Source: Lutimonas halocynthiae
GTDB taxonomy: Bacteria > Bacteroidota > Bacteroidia > Flavobacteriales > Flavobacteriaceae
Assembly: GCF_030409835.1 (NCBI RefSeq)
Contig: NZ_JAUFQO010000001.1
Coordinates: 248,001-312,000 of the forward strand
DNA: 64,000 nt
Reading direction: 5' to 3'
Below, piece after piece: positions 26,392-34,306 of this stretch. The position numbers and the translations under genes were made by a program. Below the pieces are notes generated by a model. That model ran no database searches. It saw only the letters and a list, made by a program, of their open reading frames with translations, and was not told the origin of the DNA. Position 1 is the first letter of the stretch, and every line of letters begins with the position of its first letter.

Positions 26392-27483
26392 ATGAAGAGT
26401 TTAATTTCTGCAACGCTAGCTATTTGTCTTACAGTCTTTATCATGGGTTGCAATGAATCACCTCCTGTAAAAGAAACCAATACTAAATTAGAACTTAAAC
26501 TAGCAGGTTACGATTATGACCGTGTTAGTGCTATAAGAGATGGAAAAGTATCTATAGAAGGTGCTGATGTCAACTTTGAGGTGAGCAATATTTATGCGAT
26601 GAACAAAACCACTTTTGGGCCAGAACAAAAATTTGAAGTAGTTGAAATCGGATTAATACCCTATATCTCGAGGTACATCAACGAAGGTTTTAGTGATTAT
26701 ACTTTAATCCCCGTATTTATTTCAAGGACTTTTCGTCATCGAAATATCTATGTACACGCAGATTCAGGTATTGAAACACCTGAAGATCTGAAAGGAAAAA
26801 GAATAGGGACACCTGGTTATGGAATGAGTGCAAATACTTGGATTAGAGGCATGCTTTTAGACGAGTATGGTGTAAAAGCAGATGATTTTCAATGGATCGA
26901 ATCTGATAAAAGCTCGGATGGAAAGGAGCTAAATTCTGGTTTTGCTAAGTATTACTTTGGCGAAGACTTCCCTTTAACAAAAGGCCCGGAAGGAGTTGAT
27001 GAATCTGAGTTATTACTCAGTGGTCAATGCGATGCTTTAATTACGGCCATAACTCCAAAAGCATATTTGGATGAAAACCCTAAGATCAGACAATTATTCC
27101 CAAAAGCCAGAGAAGTAGAGGCCGCCTATTTTAAGATGACGGGTATGTTTCCTATTATGCATGCAATAGCGATAAAGAAAACCGTTTTAGAGGAAAATCC
27201 TTGGCTGGCTAAAGCTGTGTTTGAGATGTATTCTGAGGCAAAAGATATTGCTTATAAGAATCTAGAATCTACCACAGTTGTAAGAACATCCTTACCTTGG
27301 GCTAAAGATGAGTTTGAAAGTACTGTTGAATTAATGGGTGATAATTACTGGAAATATGGAATCGAAGATAATCGTAAAGAACTTGAAGCCATCATGCGCT
27401 ATGTTTATGAGCAAGGTTTGGTAAAGCGTCAGATTCCATTTGAAGAGTTATTTGATACCTCTACTTTGTCTTTAAAAGAATAG
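26392..27483 (+). CDS. Substrate-binding lipoprotein of the 4,5-dihydroxyphthalate decarboxylase/NMT1-like family
   Basis: The 363-residue protein has a lipoprotein signal (IMGC, about residue 20) and a two-lobed fold of periplasmic binding type. Motifs match 4,5-dihydroxyphthalate decarboxylase-like proteins: LAGYDYDRVSAIRDGKV, IPVFISRTFRHRNIYVHADSGI, PEDLKGKRIGTPGYGMSANTWIRGML. The family is annotated both as a decarboxylase and as a binding protein; the lipid anchor argues for binding or a surface enzyme here. It follows the sulfatase by 24 bp and should be co-transcribed under the same AraC regulator, suggesting it handles the desulfated product. No ABC permease genes follow. Function is unproven. 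Confidence 0.8.
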   Translation: MKSLISATLAICLTVFIMGCNESPPVKETNTKLELKLAGYDYDRVSAIRDGKVSIEGADVNFEVSNIYAMNKTTFGPEQKFEVVEIGLIPYISRYINEGFSDYTLIPVFISRTFRHRNIYVHADSGIETPEDLKGKRIGTPGYGMSANTWIRGMLLDEYGVKADDFQWIESDKSSDGKELNSGFAKYYFGEDFPLTKGPEGVDESELLLSGQCDALITAITPKAYLDENPKIRQLFPKAREVEAAYFKMTGMFPIMHAIAIKKTVLEENPWLAKAVFEMYSEAKDIAYKNLESTTVVRTSLPWAKDEFESTVELMGDNYWKYGIEDNRKELEAIMRYVYEQGLVKRQIPFEELFDTSTLSLKE

Positions 27484-27525
27484 CGTTTGATTCCATTTGG
27501 ATAGACGATTCATTCTTTTGAAATT

Positions 27526-28269
27526 CTATAAATTAATTATTAAACGAATGATGCCAATATCGTCATGAGGAATAAAACCCTTATTGAGAAAGTCCTGATA
27601 TGTATTTTGTAAGAAACAATCTTCGAAACGCTCTGGTTTTCCAATTAGAAATATCGCTCTAGGATCAACAGCTGCATTTTTATGCTTAGTTCCTTTTTTC
27701 AGCTTGTCAATACCATCAGTAGAAATTGAAATGTCTCTTACTTCCTTAAAAGACCAGGTTTGAATCTCGTTGTCCTTGACATCTTCGAAACTATCCCCTA
27801 AATGATATCCCAAAAAATTTGGAATGTTGTTTTGATCTATTTCAGTTATTTCATTATTTACAGCAAAAAGACCATCCCCACTCATCTTAATACAAGCGAT
27901 GCGCTTCTTTTTATCAATGACCAACAGAACGATCGTTGCTAATAACTCTTCTCTTTCAAGAAAGAATAACTTTTTTGCTCTTTTTAAATCCTCGAAAAGT
28001 TGTTTAAAGAAGAACTCAGCGATTGCTTCTAAAGCCATTGTTTTCAAATCAAAATCCTCCATAATTGCCTTCAATTGAGGAAGCATTCTACTTGATTTAT
28101 GAAGAGATTTAGCATATAAAGCAGCTGTGAATTGACTATCTTTTGCCGAGGAGCACCCATCCATAACGGCACAAACCATAATGTCTTTCGTTAAGGATTG
28201 CGTGTACAAAAAATCCTCATTAAAGTTTTTATGGTGTATTCCTCTGTGAAGAAGGGTTGAAATTTTCAT
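27526..28269 (-). CDS. PP2C-family protein phosphatase
   Basis: The 247-residue protein has PP2C metal-site motifs, though in abbreviated form: NEDF near the start, CAVMDGCSSAKDS, SISTDGIDKL and HDDIGIIRL. It should remove phosphate from Ser/Thr in the cytoplasm. It is the last gene of a divergon of ECF sigma, sensor kinase and phosphatase, 85 bp downstream of the kinase, and is the obvious opponent of that kinase. It has no membrane segment. Confidence 0.85.
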   Translation of the reverse strand: MKISTLLHRGIHHKNFNEDFLYTQSLTKDIMVCAVMDGCSSAKDSQFTAALYAKSLHKSSRMLPQLKAIMEDFDLKTMALEAIAEFFFKQLFEDLKRAKKLFFLEREELLATIVLLVIDKKKRIACIKMSGDGLFAVNNEITEIDQNNIPNFLGYHLGDSFEDVKDNEIQTWSFKEVRDISISTDGIDKLKKGTKHKNAAVDPRAIFLIGKPERFEDCFLQNTYQDFLNKGFIPHDDIGIIRLIINL

Positions 28270-28354
28270 GTGAGTCTATTTACCTACTTTTATATAAAAG
28301 GGAATAAACAAGCTAAAATCCCTAATTGAGCCCCTATATTTATCAAGAGTATTC

Positions 28355-30697
28355 CTAAGAATAGGCATCGTATTCTTTCCACCACTTTAAAGCATCATGA
28401 CGATCCCAGGGGAATTCTTTATGTTTTATTTCAAAAAAATCAATTAATTGGTCAATATGAGCCGGTCTTTTTTGAGGATCAAATCGTATACATTCTGCTA
28501 AAAAATCTCTTAAATCAGCAGGTACATCTTTTCTTTCAATCAATTGGTTTCTAAATTCTCCATGTAGTGTTTCTTCACCTGACAACATTTTTTGAGACAC
28601 CAATTCCAATAAATACTGCCCACTAAATAAATACATCCCTAATGCACCAATAGAATAGATATCAACGCGCTGGTCTGCATTAAATGGATCACGAAGTCGT
28701 TCAGGAGCCATAAACATCGGCGTACCTCCTATCCTGTTTATCTGTGTTTGCTGTGAAATAGTAGCATCCACTTCCTTCACTAAACCAAAGTCGAGTAATT
28801 TAACCACATCAACAGCGCCTCCTTGATTACAGAGCATCACGTTCATTGGTTTTATATCCCGGTGCACCAAACCTTTTTCATGTGCCTCCTTTAACGACAG
28901 ACAAATGTGATATAGAATATAAACACCTCTCGCAACAGATATGTCATTTTTCGAATTGACTATTTTATCTAAAGAAACCCCGTTGAGGTATTCCATCACA
29001 TAGTAAAAGTCTTTCGTTTCTGTAATACCATAATCATAAACCTTGATGGTGTTTGGATGTGATAAAGAAGATGTGATCTTGACTTCCTTTTCAAAGCGGT
29101 CGAGCATATCAGTATTTACAAAATTGCTTTTTAATATTTTAATAGCCACCGGGTTTTTAAGGAAGGTGTGTTCAGCCTTATATACCTGACCAAATCCTCC
29201 TTCACCAATTTTTTCACGTAGTTTGTATTGTCCTAATATGCTAAAGTCTTCTACTTTTTTTCCTATTCTGGCAATTCGAACATTCGAATTAAATAGTAAA
29301 AAGGAAAGAACTAGAATAACAATAAAAAAGGATGCGAACGTATATTTAAAATAAACCAGAGAGGCCAGCGCCTCAGTATAATCTTCCTCAGTGATGACCC
29401 CAAAATTATATTCCGGAAGCCATACAGATGCCCCTATGACCTCTATTCCTCTATAATCACGGTAAGGAGTCATCAAATCTCCACTATAAGTCGTATCTCC
29501 TGTGGCCAACTTGTTCAAGGCCAAATCTACTATTCTTGTATAAGGCTGCTCCACACTCTTCGTTTCGGGGATACTGCCATCCATTACATCAAAACCAGGG
29601 TCCCTTAACTCAATATTATAAATAGTTTCTGCCAGCGTATCGTGTTTTAATAAGTATGTCTGACGCAACTCCTTTGTAAACCTGCTTGAAGAAAGCATTT
29701 TTCCTACATCATTAAAAGCATAAGTTTCACTCGTCGCACCATGTTTTGATAGCCTAAAGATATTTGAAAAGCTATATTTAGCTTGATAGGAACCAACTAG
29801 AATTGCAATGACTTGTTCATTCTTGTTAAAAATCGGACATAAAAAATTTACCCAAGCCTCTCTGTGAACATTTTCACCGTAAACATTAACAAAATTGTTG
29901 ACCAAATCATAATTGTTGACCGGCGGTATAAAAACGATTTCCCCATTTTTCGCTTTCAAATAATCCTTGTAAATTATTTCCCCAAGATCTTCATTCAATT
30001 GTGCTGTAATTCCAGTAGAATCGACCAGTGAATTTCCCAAAAGAATTTTTGGACTAGCATTACTCAGCATACTGATCAATCCATATTTCGTTCTTTTGCC
30101 TTCCTTTTGAAACCATTTGGTAGCTTCTCTGGCCACTTGAGAACTCCTAAGTAATTCATAAGTTTCATCTAAGTTTTCAAGACTATCAATAGCTATTGCA
30201 TAGTTGATTAGCTCCTCATTTAAGGCAATCGCCTGTATTTTATTTTTTTCGTTGATGATCCAGCGCTCAAAAATCTCTGTTGTAGTAGCTAGCAATGCTT
30301 TTTTTACTTCTCTCTCAGAATCTAAAATATTGTTACGGATATACATCCCAGAAATGAATCCCGCGCCAAGCAAAATACACAGAAATAATAGTACCAATAC
30401 AAGTCTATTGCGCTTATTCCCGAACAAAATTTTAGTCCAATTACTAACAACTTTTGATCGGAATACTGAGTCCTTTCTACCAACAAGTTTGGTCTTATCT
30501 TTAACTTTGTGAATCGAAGGAGCTACTTCCTTTGAATCTTCTTCTTGCATTTCATCATAAAGCGAGACGACTTCCTTTTTCAATAAGGCATCCTCAGCGC
30601 AAAACTGGTCAATTTTACGCAGGCCTTCCTCGTAAGGCAGGTCTATAACTTTCGCTAATATTTCTGAAACTTTTTGGTGGAAATCTTTATTATTCAT
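28355..30697 (-). CDS. Membrane Ser/Thr protein kinase with extracytoplasmic Cache-like sensor
   Basis: The 780-residue protein has a short cytoplasmic N-terminus, membrane helix 1 near 98-118, a periplasmic domain (about 121-445) resembling a dCache sensor, helix 2 near 446-470 and a Hanks kinase domain (about 491-755). Glycine loop GEGGFGQV, Lys520 in VAIK, HRDIKPMN with Asp614, DFG at 636-638 and APE at the activation loop all look intact. This topology is inverted with respect to PknB, which has its kinase N-terminal. Its start codon overlaps the stop of the ECF sigma gene (TAATG), implying coupled translation. Together they suggest signal sensing, phosphorylation and sigma control; substrate of the kinase is not known. 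Confidence 0.9.
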   Translation of the reverse strand: MNNKDFHQKVSEILAKVIDLPYEEGLRKIDQFCAEDALLKKEVVSLYDEMQEEDSKEVAPSIHKVKDKTKLVGRKDSVFRSKVVSNWTKILFGNKRNRLVLVLLFLCILLGAGFISGMYIRNNILDSEREVKKALLATTTEIFERWIINEKNKIQAIALNEELINYAIAIDSLENLDETYELLRSSQVAREATKWFQKEGKRTKYGLISMLSNASPKILLGNSLVDSTGITAQLNEDLGEIIYKDYLKAKNGEIVFIPPVNNYDLVNNFVNVYGENVHREAWVNFLCPIFNKNEQVIAILVGSYQAKYSFSNIFRLSKHGATSETYAFNDVGKMLSSSRFTKELRQTYLLKHDTLAETIYNIELRDPGFDVMDGSIPETKSVEQPYTRIVDLALNKLATGDTTYSGDLMTPYRDYRGIEVIGASVWLPEYNFGVITEEDYTEALASLVYFKYTFASFFIVILVLSFLLFNSNVRIARIGKKVEDFSILGQYKLREKIGEGGFGQVYKAEHTFLKNPVAIKILKSNFVNTDMLDRFEKEVKITSSLSHPNTIKVYDYGITETKDFYYVMEYLNGVSLDKIVNSKNDISVARGVYILYHICLSLKEAHEKGLVHRDIKPMNVMLCNQGGAVDVVKLLDFGLVKEVDATISQQTQINRIGGTPMFMAPERLRDPFNADQRVDIYSIGALGMYLFSGQYLLELVSQKMLSGEETLHGEFRNQLIERKDVPADLRDFLAECIRFDPQKRPAHIDQLIDFFEIKHKEFPWDRHDALKWWKEYDAYS

Positions 30698-31260
30698 TAA
30701 ATATCGCTCTTCATAAATTTTTTGAGCCAGGCCTTAGCCACTCTCCAATCAATCTCAATAGTCTTGATAGAAACTCCCAATTCATCAGCTATTTCTTGCA
30801 TTTTCATACCGCCAAAAAATTTTAATTCAACCACCTTAGCTTGTCTTTCATGGATTTCTTCTAGTTTTTCGAGTGCTTCATCTAATGACAAAATCACCTC
30901 ATCCTTTTCGACACTATAAGTCAATGCCTCTTCTAAATCGAGTTTCCTTTCACCTGACCCTCTTTTTTGCGCATTTTTATGCCTGGCATGATGCACCAAA
31001 ACACGTCTGATAGCCTGCGCACCAACCGCGTAAAAATGGGAACGACCTTTCCAGTCTATCTGATCCTGATCCACTAGACTCATATAGGCTTCATTTACTA
31101 ATATAGTGGGTTGTAAGGTATGTCCTGCTCTTTCTCTTCTGTATAACTTCTCGGCAATGTCATGAAGGTTGTCATACACTAATGGGTACAAATCAGCCGT
31201 TTTGTTCTTCGTGCCAATATTATTAAGTATTTGAGTGACTTCACTTTTTTTATTATCCAT
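30697..31260 (-). CDS. ECF-type RNA polymerase sigma factor (TIGR02999-like)
   Basis: The 187-residue protein has sigma region 2 (LYRRERAGHTLQPTILVNEAYMSLVDQDQIDWKGRSHFYAVGAQAIRRVLVHHA) and region 4 (LKFFGGMKMQEIADELGVSIKTIEIDWRVAKAWL). It resembles the ECF group encoded with Ser/Thr kinases in Planctomycetes and others, which typically lack a classical anti-sigma factor. The gene ends within the start of the kinase gene. No anti-sigma gene is present, so control by phosphorylation from its partner is a reasonable inference. A TATATTTG -7 box on the minus strand (31307-31300) may drive it. Confidence 0.85.
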   Translation of the reverse strand: MDNKKSEVTQILNNIGTKNKTADLYPLVYDNLHDIAEKLYRRERAGHTLQPTILVNEAYMSLVDQDQIDWKGRSHFYAVGAQAIRRVLVHHARHKNAQKRGSGERKLDLEEALTYSVEKDEVILSLDEALEKLEEIHERQAKVVELKFFGGMKMQEIADELGVSIKTIEIDWRVAKAWLKKFMKSDI

Positions 31261-31299
31261 ATATCAATCTATTCAACCAAATTTCAATTTTAAAGGTAA

Positions 31300-31307
31300 C
31301 AAATATA
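31300..31307 (-). promoter_or_regulatory. -7 promoter box for the ECF sigma/kinase/PP2C operon
   Basis: Minus strand reads TATATTTG; expected start near 31293, about 33 nt before the ATG. No -33 TTTG is obvious. Confidence 0.4.
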
Positions 31308-31353
31308 GCCTAATTCGACTTTACTCTACATATGAATTCTCATTTCCGAAATT

Positions 31354-31380
31354 ATTAACAGCACTTAAAGTGCTGTTAAT
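31354..31380. promoter_or_regulatory. 27-bp perfect palindrome in the sigma/31505 spacer
   Basis: Arms ATTAACAGCACTT and its exact complement flank a single central base. It lies about 60-85 bp upstream of the likely sigma operon start and 125 bp before the gene at 31505. There is no T run, so an operator for a dimeric regulator is more likely than a terminator. Confidence 0.55.
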
Positions 31381-31504
31381 CTATAAGTTGAAAATTCTAT
31401 TTAAACAAACATCTTCTCCAATTAGGGTTTATGAGTACTCTTTGCCCTGTTACTTATGAGAGACATAAAAACTCAAACAAATTATACATAATAAAATAGA
31501 AAAC

Positions 31505-32338
31505 ATGAAAACAAGAAATCAAATTTTAACAGTACTTATGGCGGTCATCATTAGTTTTTCTGCCTTAGCAAACAACATTGTCGTTATTGAAAAGAATGGA
31601 CAAGAATCAACATTAGAGATAGAAAAAAATGACATTCGTGGCAAGGGTATTAAATCAGGAAATGAAGCGATGCTTTATTTTGAAAATATCAAAGAAGTGA
31701 GCACAAATAGTTTTGATGTATATGAAAAGCTGGTCACCAAAACTCAAAAAAACTATAATCACTTAAAAGTGGAATTTACTGGAGACGGAAACCTTCATGC
31801 ACTTCAACTAGAAAAATTGAGAAAGAAAAGAACCGGAGCTGATGTGACAAGAGCCGCTGGAGGTGTAATGACCATTTTAGGAGTTCTTTCAGGAGATAGA
31901 GGTCTTACTGCGGCTGGACTAGCAACAAATGCAGCCGGTAGAATTGCGAGAGATCTTAATGACGACAAAACATCTAATACCCAAACAGCCATGCTAAACG
32001 AATTGGACGAAAGAACCAAAGCTGCAGAGGCTAAAAATGAGGAAGTTGAATTAAAGAAGGCCTATGGAGATGAAAATATTGAAGGTTTAAAAGCATTAAT
32101 AGACAAGAACTATGACAGAGCTTTAGCTTTGGCCAATGTGGGAGAAACTTCAGATGTAGAAGATCATAAGATTGCAGCGGTGTACTTAAAAGCGATGATT
32201 GCAGCTGATCAAAACAATGAAGAACAAGAAGAAATCGAATATAACAGAATGGCTGAAATTGACTCAGAAATTAATGATGCGAATGAGGCTAAAAACGAAA
32301 TCGCTGGTTTAATGGAAGAAATGGCAGCATTAAGATAA
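31505..32338 (+). CDS. Secreted protein with glycine-rich segment and helical C-terminus, unknown function
   Basis: The 277-residue protein has a Sec signal (residues 1-22, cut after ALA), a short beta region (about 23-75), a Gly/Ala-rich hydrophobic stretch (about 119-150, AAGGVMTILGVLSGDRGLTAAGLATNAAGRI) that could insert in a membrane, and an acidic helical tail (about 160-277). I do not recognise a family. It is divergent from the ECF sigma operon and could be one of its targets or partners. It has its own terminator. Confidence 0.7.
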   Translation: MKTRNQILTVLMAVIISFSALANNIVVIEKNGQESTLEIEKNDIRGKGIKSGNEAMLYFENIKEVSTNSFDVYEKLVTKTQKNYNHLKVEFTGDGNLHALQLEKLRKKRTGADVTRAAGGVMTILGVLSGDRGLTAAGLATNAAGRIARDLNDDKTSNTQTAMLNELDERTKAAEAKNEEVELKKAYGDENIEGLKALIDKNYDRALALANVGETSDVEDHKIAAVYLKAMIAADQNNEEQEEIEYNRMAEIDSEINDANEAKNEIAGLMEEMAALR

Positions 32339-32370
32339 ATAGTAGCAAAGTAAACTCAATATAAAATTAA

Positions 32371-32401
32371 AAACCGAAGAGAATCTCTTCGGTTTTTTTA
32401 T
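32371..32401. terminator. Bidirectional terminator between 31505 and 32457 genes
   Basis: AAACCGAAGA, loop GAA-type centre, TCTTCGGTTT then T residues on the plus strand. Convergent genes on both sides can use it. Confidence 0.85.
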
Positions 32402-32456
32402 TTGTAAATCAGGTCATTTCGTAAAAGAAAAAACTCTTTTCGAAAGAAAAGCTTTT

Positions 32457-32834
32457 TTACATTCCAGCCATTTTCATCACCTTATTCAGCATTTCTGGAT
32501 TGTTCGCGATATAATCAACAGCTGCCGTTGTTAAGGCGCTATCTCCTAAAACAGATTTAATGATTCCATCCAAAGAATCCTTATTATCTGTAATGATTTT
32601 TGATATTGCATTTGTAGTTTCTGGGTTCTCTTTCAAGTAGTCTACAGTCTCCTTTTGTAATCCTTCATCCTTCGACAAAGCATCTGTAATTTGCTTTTCT
32701 AATTCAGGATTTTGATCAGCAGCAGCCTCCATGCCAACTTTTTTAACATCATCTGTGCTCACTGAAGGCATCGTTTGTGCCGAAATAGAAGCAGAAAAAG
32801 CCATAACAAATACTAATAGTAATAAACGTTTCAT
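32457..32834 (-). CDS. Small secreted helical protein, unknown function
   Basis: From the ATG at 32834 the product is 125 residues with a Sec signal (MKRLLLLVFVMAFSASISAQ), followed by four or five short helices with repeated DYLKENPETTNAISKII and DYIANNPEMLNKVMKM units about 45 residues apart. The upstream ATG at 32876 would add a non-signal stretch and is unlikely. It should be exported. It has no recognised family and lies between the 31505 gene and tRNA-Val. Confidence 0.7.
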   Translation of the reverse strand: MKRLLLLVFVMAFSASISAQTMPSVSTDDVKKVGMEAAADQNPELEKQITDALSKDEGLQKETVDYLKENPETTNAISKIITDNKDSLDGIIKSVLGDSALTTAAVDYIANNPEMLNKVMKMAGM

Positions 32835-33065
32835 AATTTTAAATTTAGGGGTTAAGCGAACAAAAATAAGAGTCAAAACCGTTTAAAAACTGAAGTTTTA
32901 CTTTCCAATTCATTATTTACATCAAATTTCTTCAATGCTAATCTTTTTTGCCATTTTTAATTTCGAATAGCATCATCCTCTTTATTCTAAAAAACTCCAA
33001 ACTAGATTCTAAATGTCAATTAGATTTTATAAAAAATTTGTAGTTTTGACAACTCTAATTTAAAG

Positions 33066-33140
33066 GGGTCATTAACTCAGTTGGTTCAGAGTGTTACCTT
33101 GACAGGGTAGAAGTCACTGGTTCGAATCCAGTATGACCCA
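33066..33140 (+). tRNA. tRNA-Val (anticodon GAC)
   Basis: Cloverleaf with acceptor GGGTCAT/ATGACCC, D arm ACTC/GAGT, anticodon stem TTACC/GGTAG, loop TTGACAG giving anticodon GAC, T arm ACTGG/CCAGT with TTCGAAT. Discriminator is A; the following bases are CATC, so CCA is not encoded. Confidence 0.93.
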
Positions 33141-33143
33141 CAT

Positions 33144-33271
33144 CAAATAGAATCCCGGTGCCGTAGGCACTGGGATTTTTATTTTCACGCCGCTGAAAGT
33201 TCACTTTCAAAAGGCTTTGAAAATAAAAAATCCCCTATCCTGGCAAAGCCAGGATATAGGGATTCTATTTG
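33144..33271 (+). repeat. Nested inverted-repeat region behind tRNA-Val
   Basis: CAAATAGAATCCC (33144-33156) is exactly complementary to 33259-33271. Inside are a terminator (33151-33186), a stem with arms ATTTTCA/TGAAAAT and flanking T/A runs, and a hairpin TATCCTGGC/GCCAGGATA with AATCCC/GGGATT outer pairs. The architecture matches that behind tRNA-Ala, with other sequences. Confidence 0.65.
33151..33186 (+). terminator. Terminator of tRNA-Val transcript
   Basis: AATCCC-G-GTGCC, loop GTA, GGCAC-T-GGGATT, then TTTATTTT. Confidence 0.75.
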
Positions 33272-33275
33272 CAGA

Positions 33276-33307
33276 AGCGGTTCTCATCTGGATCACGCCA
33301 GTAATCC
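33276..33307 (+). repeat. Conserved GGATCACGCCAGTAATCC element behind tRNA-Val
   Basis: GCGGTTCTCATCTGGATC followed by ACGCCAGTAATCC. It has the same palindromic core as the heads at 20574-20914 (GGAT ... ATCC), with inner AC/GT instead of AA/TT, a compensatory pair change. A third, weaker relative lies at 41561-41608. Confidence 0.65.
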
Positions 33308-33343
33308 TTGCCCAAGGAAATAATGATATATTGATGTAATGAT

Positions 33344-34210
33344 TTACTTCAATAAGTTACTTTTCACCTTTTCGATAGTTAAGGAATCAACTCCTATGGA
33401 ATTTAAATAATTCTGGATGTTGCCATATTCGTTTTCAACGGCTTCTTTTGTACCCTTGATGTAATTTTCATTTAACTGATAAAAGGCCTTAATATTCTCA
33501 AGGTTTTTTGCTTTATCCACAACGTCAGGATTGTGCTCTGCCAATTCATTCAGAGCTTTAATTCTTGCATTGCTTTCTTCTTTCCGGTAGATATTTGAAA
33601 GCATATACTCCGAGGCAATTGTGTCCCATGGAACATCTAAAGCCATCATTAATAATGCGGTGGCAGTTCCGGTTCTGTGTACACCATGAGAACAATGAAA
33701 AACAACAGGGTAACTATCAGCATCAGCTAAAACTTCAAAAAAACCTTTATAGGCCTCTTTGCCAACATCAACCAACAGCGCATGAATATTATAATTCAAC
33801 TCAATTGGTACAGCAGCGAAATTCCCGGTCTGACGAGCTTCGAGTATCTGTTCTGCTTCTTGGTTTTCACCGGAAATTGGTAAGAAAACTGATTTTGTAC
33901 CGCGTGGTAAAATGTCTTCTCCTCTCACCTTGCGCTCTTCCTCTGTCAAGAAATTAACTACCGTTTTTATGCCAAGTGAATCTAAAATCTGAACATCGCT
34001 ATTACTGCAGGCTGACAATGTTCCAGAACGATAGACCATTCCTGATTTAAGCGATTTACCATTTCCGGTGGTATGATTCCCTATGTCTCGAAAATTGGAC
34101 TGACCTTCTAGTTCAATATGTCGTAGAAAGATATCATTTGTGTCTTTTTCTTTTTTGGACTGACATCCGATTAAGGTTAAAATAAGAAGTGTAAAAATTG
34201 TATTTCTCAT
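33344..34210 (-). CDS. Tyrosine-protein phosphatase lipoprotein (Y_phosphatase3 type)
   Basis: The 288-residue protein has a lipoprotein signal (TLIGC), an N-terminal SNFRDIG motif and the active site HCSHGVHRTG, the Cys-x5-Arg loop of dual-specificity or tyrosine phosphatases. It should be tethered in the periplasm, where its substrate is unclear. The sulfatase gene (34307) upstream ends in a terminator, so this gene has its own transcript or reads through. Placement beside a sulfatase suggests dephosphorylation of a sulfate/phosphate ester substrate, but that is only inference. Confidence 0.85.
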   Translation of the reverse strand: MRNTIFTLLILTLIGCQSKKEKDTNDIFLRHIELEGQSNFRDIGNHTTGNGKSLKSGMVYRSGTLSACSNSDVQILDSLGIKTVVNFLTEEERKVRGEDILPRGTKSVFLPISGENQEAEQILEARQTGNFAAVPIELNYNIHALLVDVGKEAYKGFFEVLADADSYPVVFHCSHGVHRTGTATALLMMALDVPWDTIASEYMLSNIYRKEESNARIKALNELAEHNPDVVDKAKNLENIKAFYQLNENYIKGTKEAVENEYGNIQNYLNSIGVDSLTIEKVKSNLLK

Positions 34211-34253
34211 AGATTTCTTAAATTACACGATAGATGTTGAAGTGTTAATAACA

Positions 34254-34290
34254 AAACGGCTACTACAAAATGATTGCAGTAGCCGTTTCC
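34254..34290 (-). terminator. Terminator of sulfatase 2
   Basis: AAACGGCTACT (34254-34264) pairs with AGTAGCCGTTT (34278-34288); read leftward it ends in a U-rich tail. Confidence 0.7.
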
Positions 34291-34306
34291 TTTATTCATT
34301 ATTGCT

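Noticed and set aside
31235-31459. 74-codon plus-strand ORF in the sigma/31505 spacer
   Set aside because: It overlaps the sigma start, the perfect palindrome and the promoter region, with no coding features.
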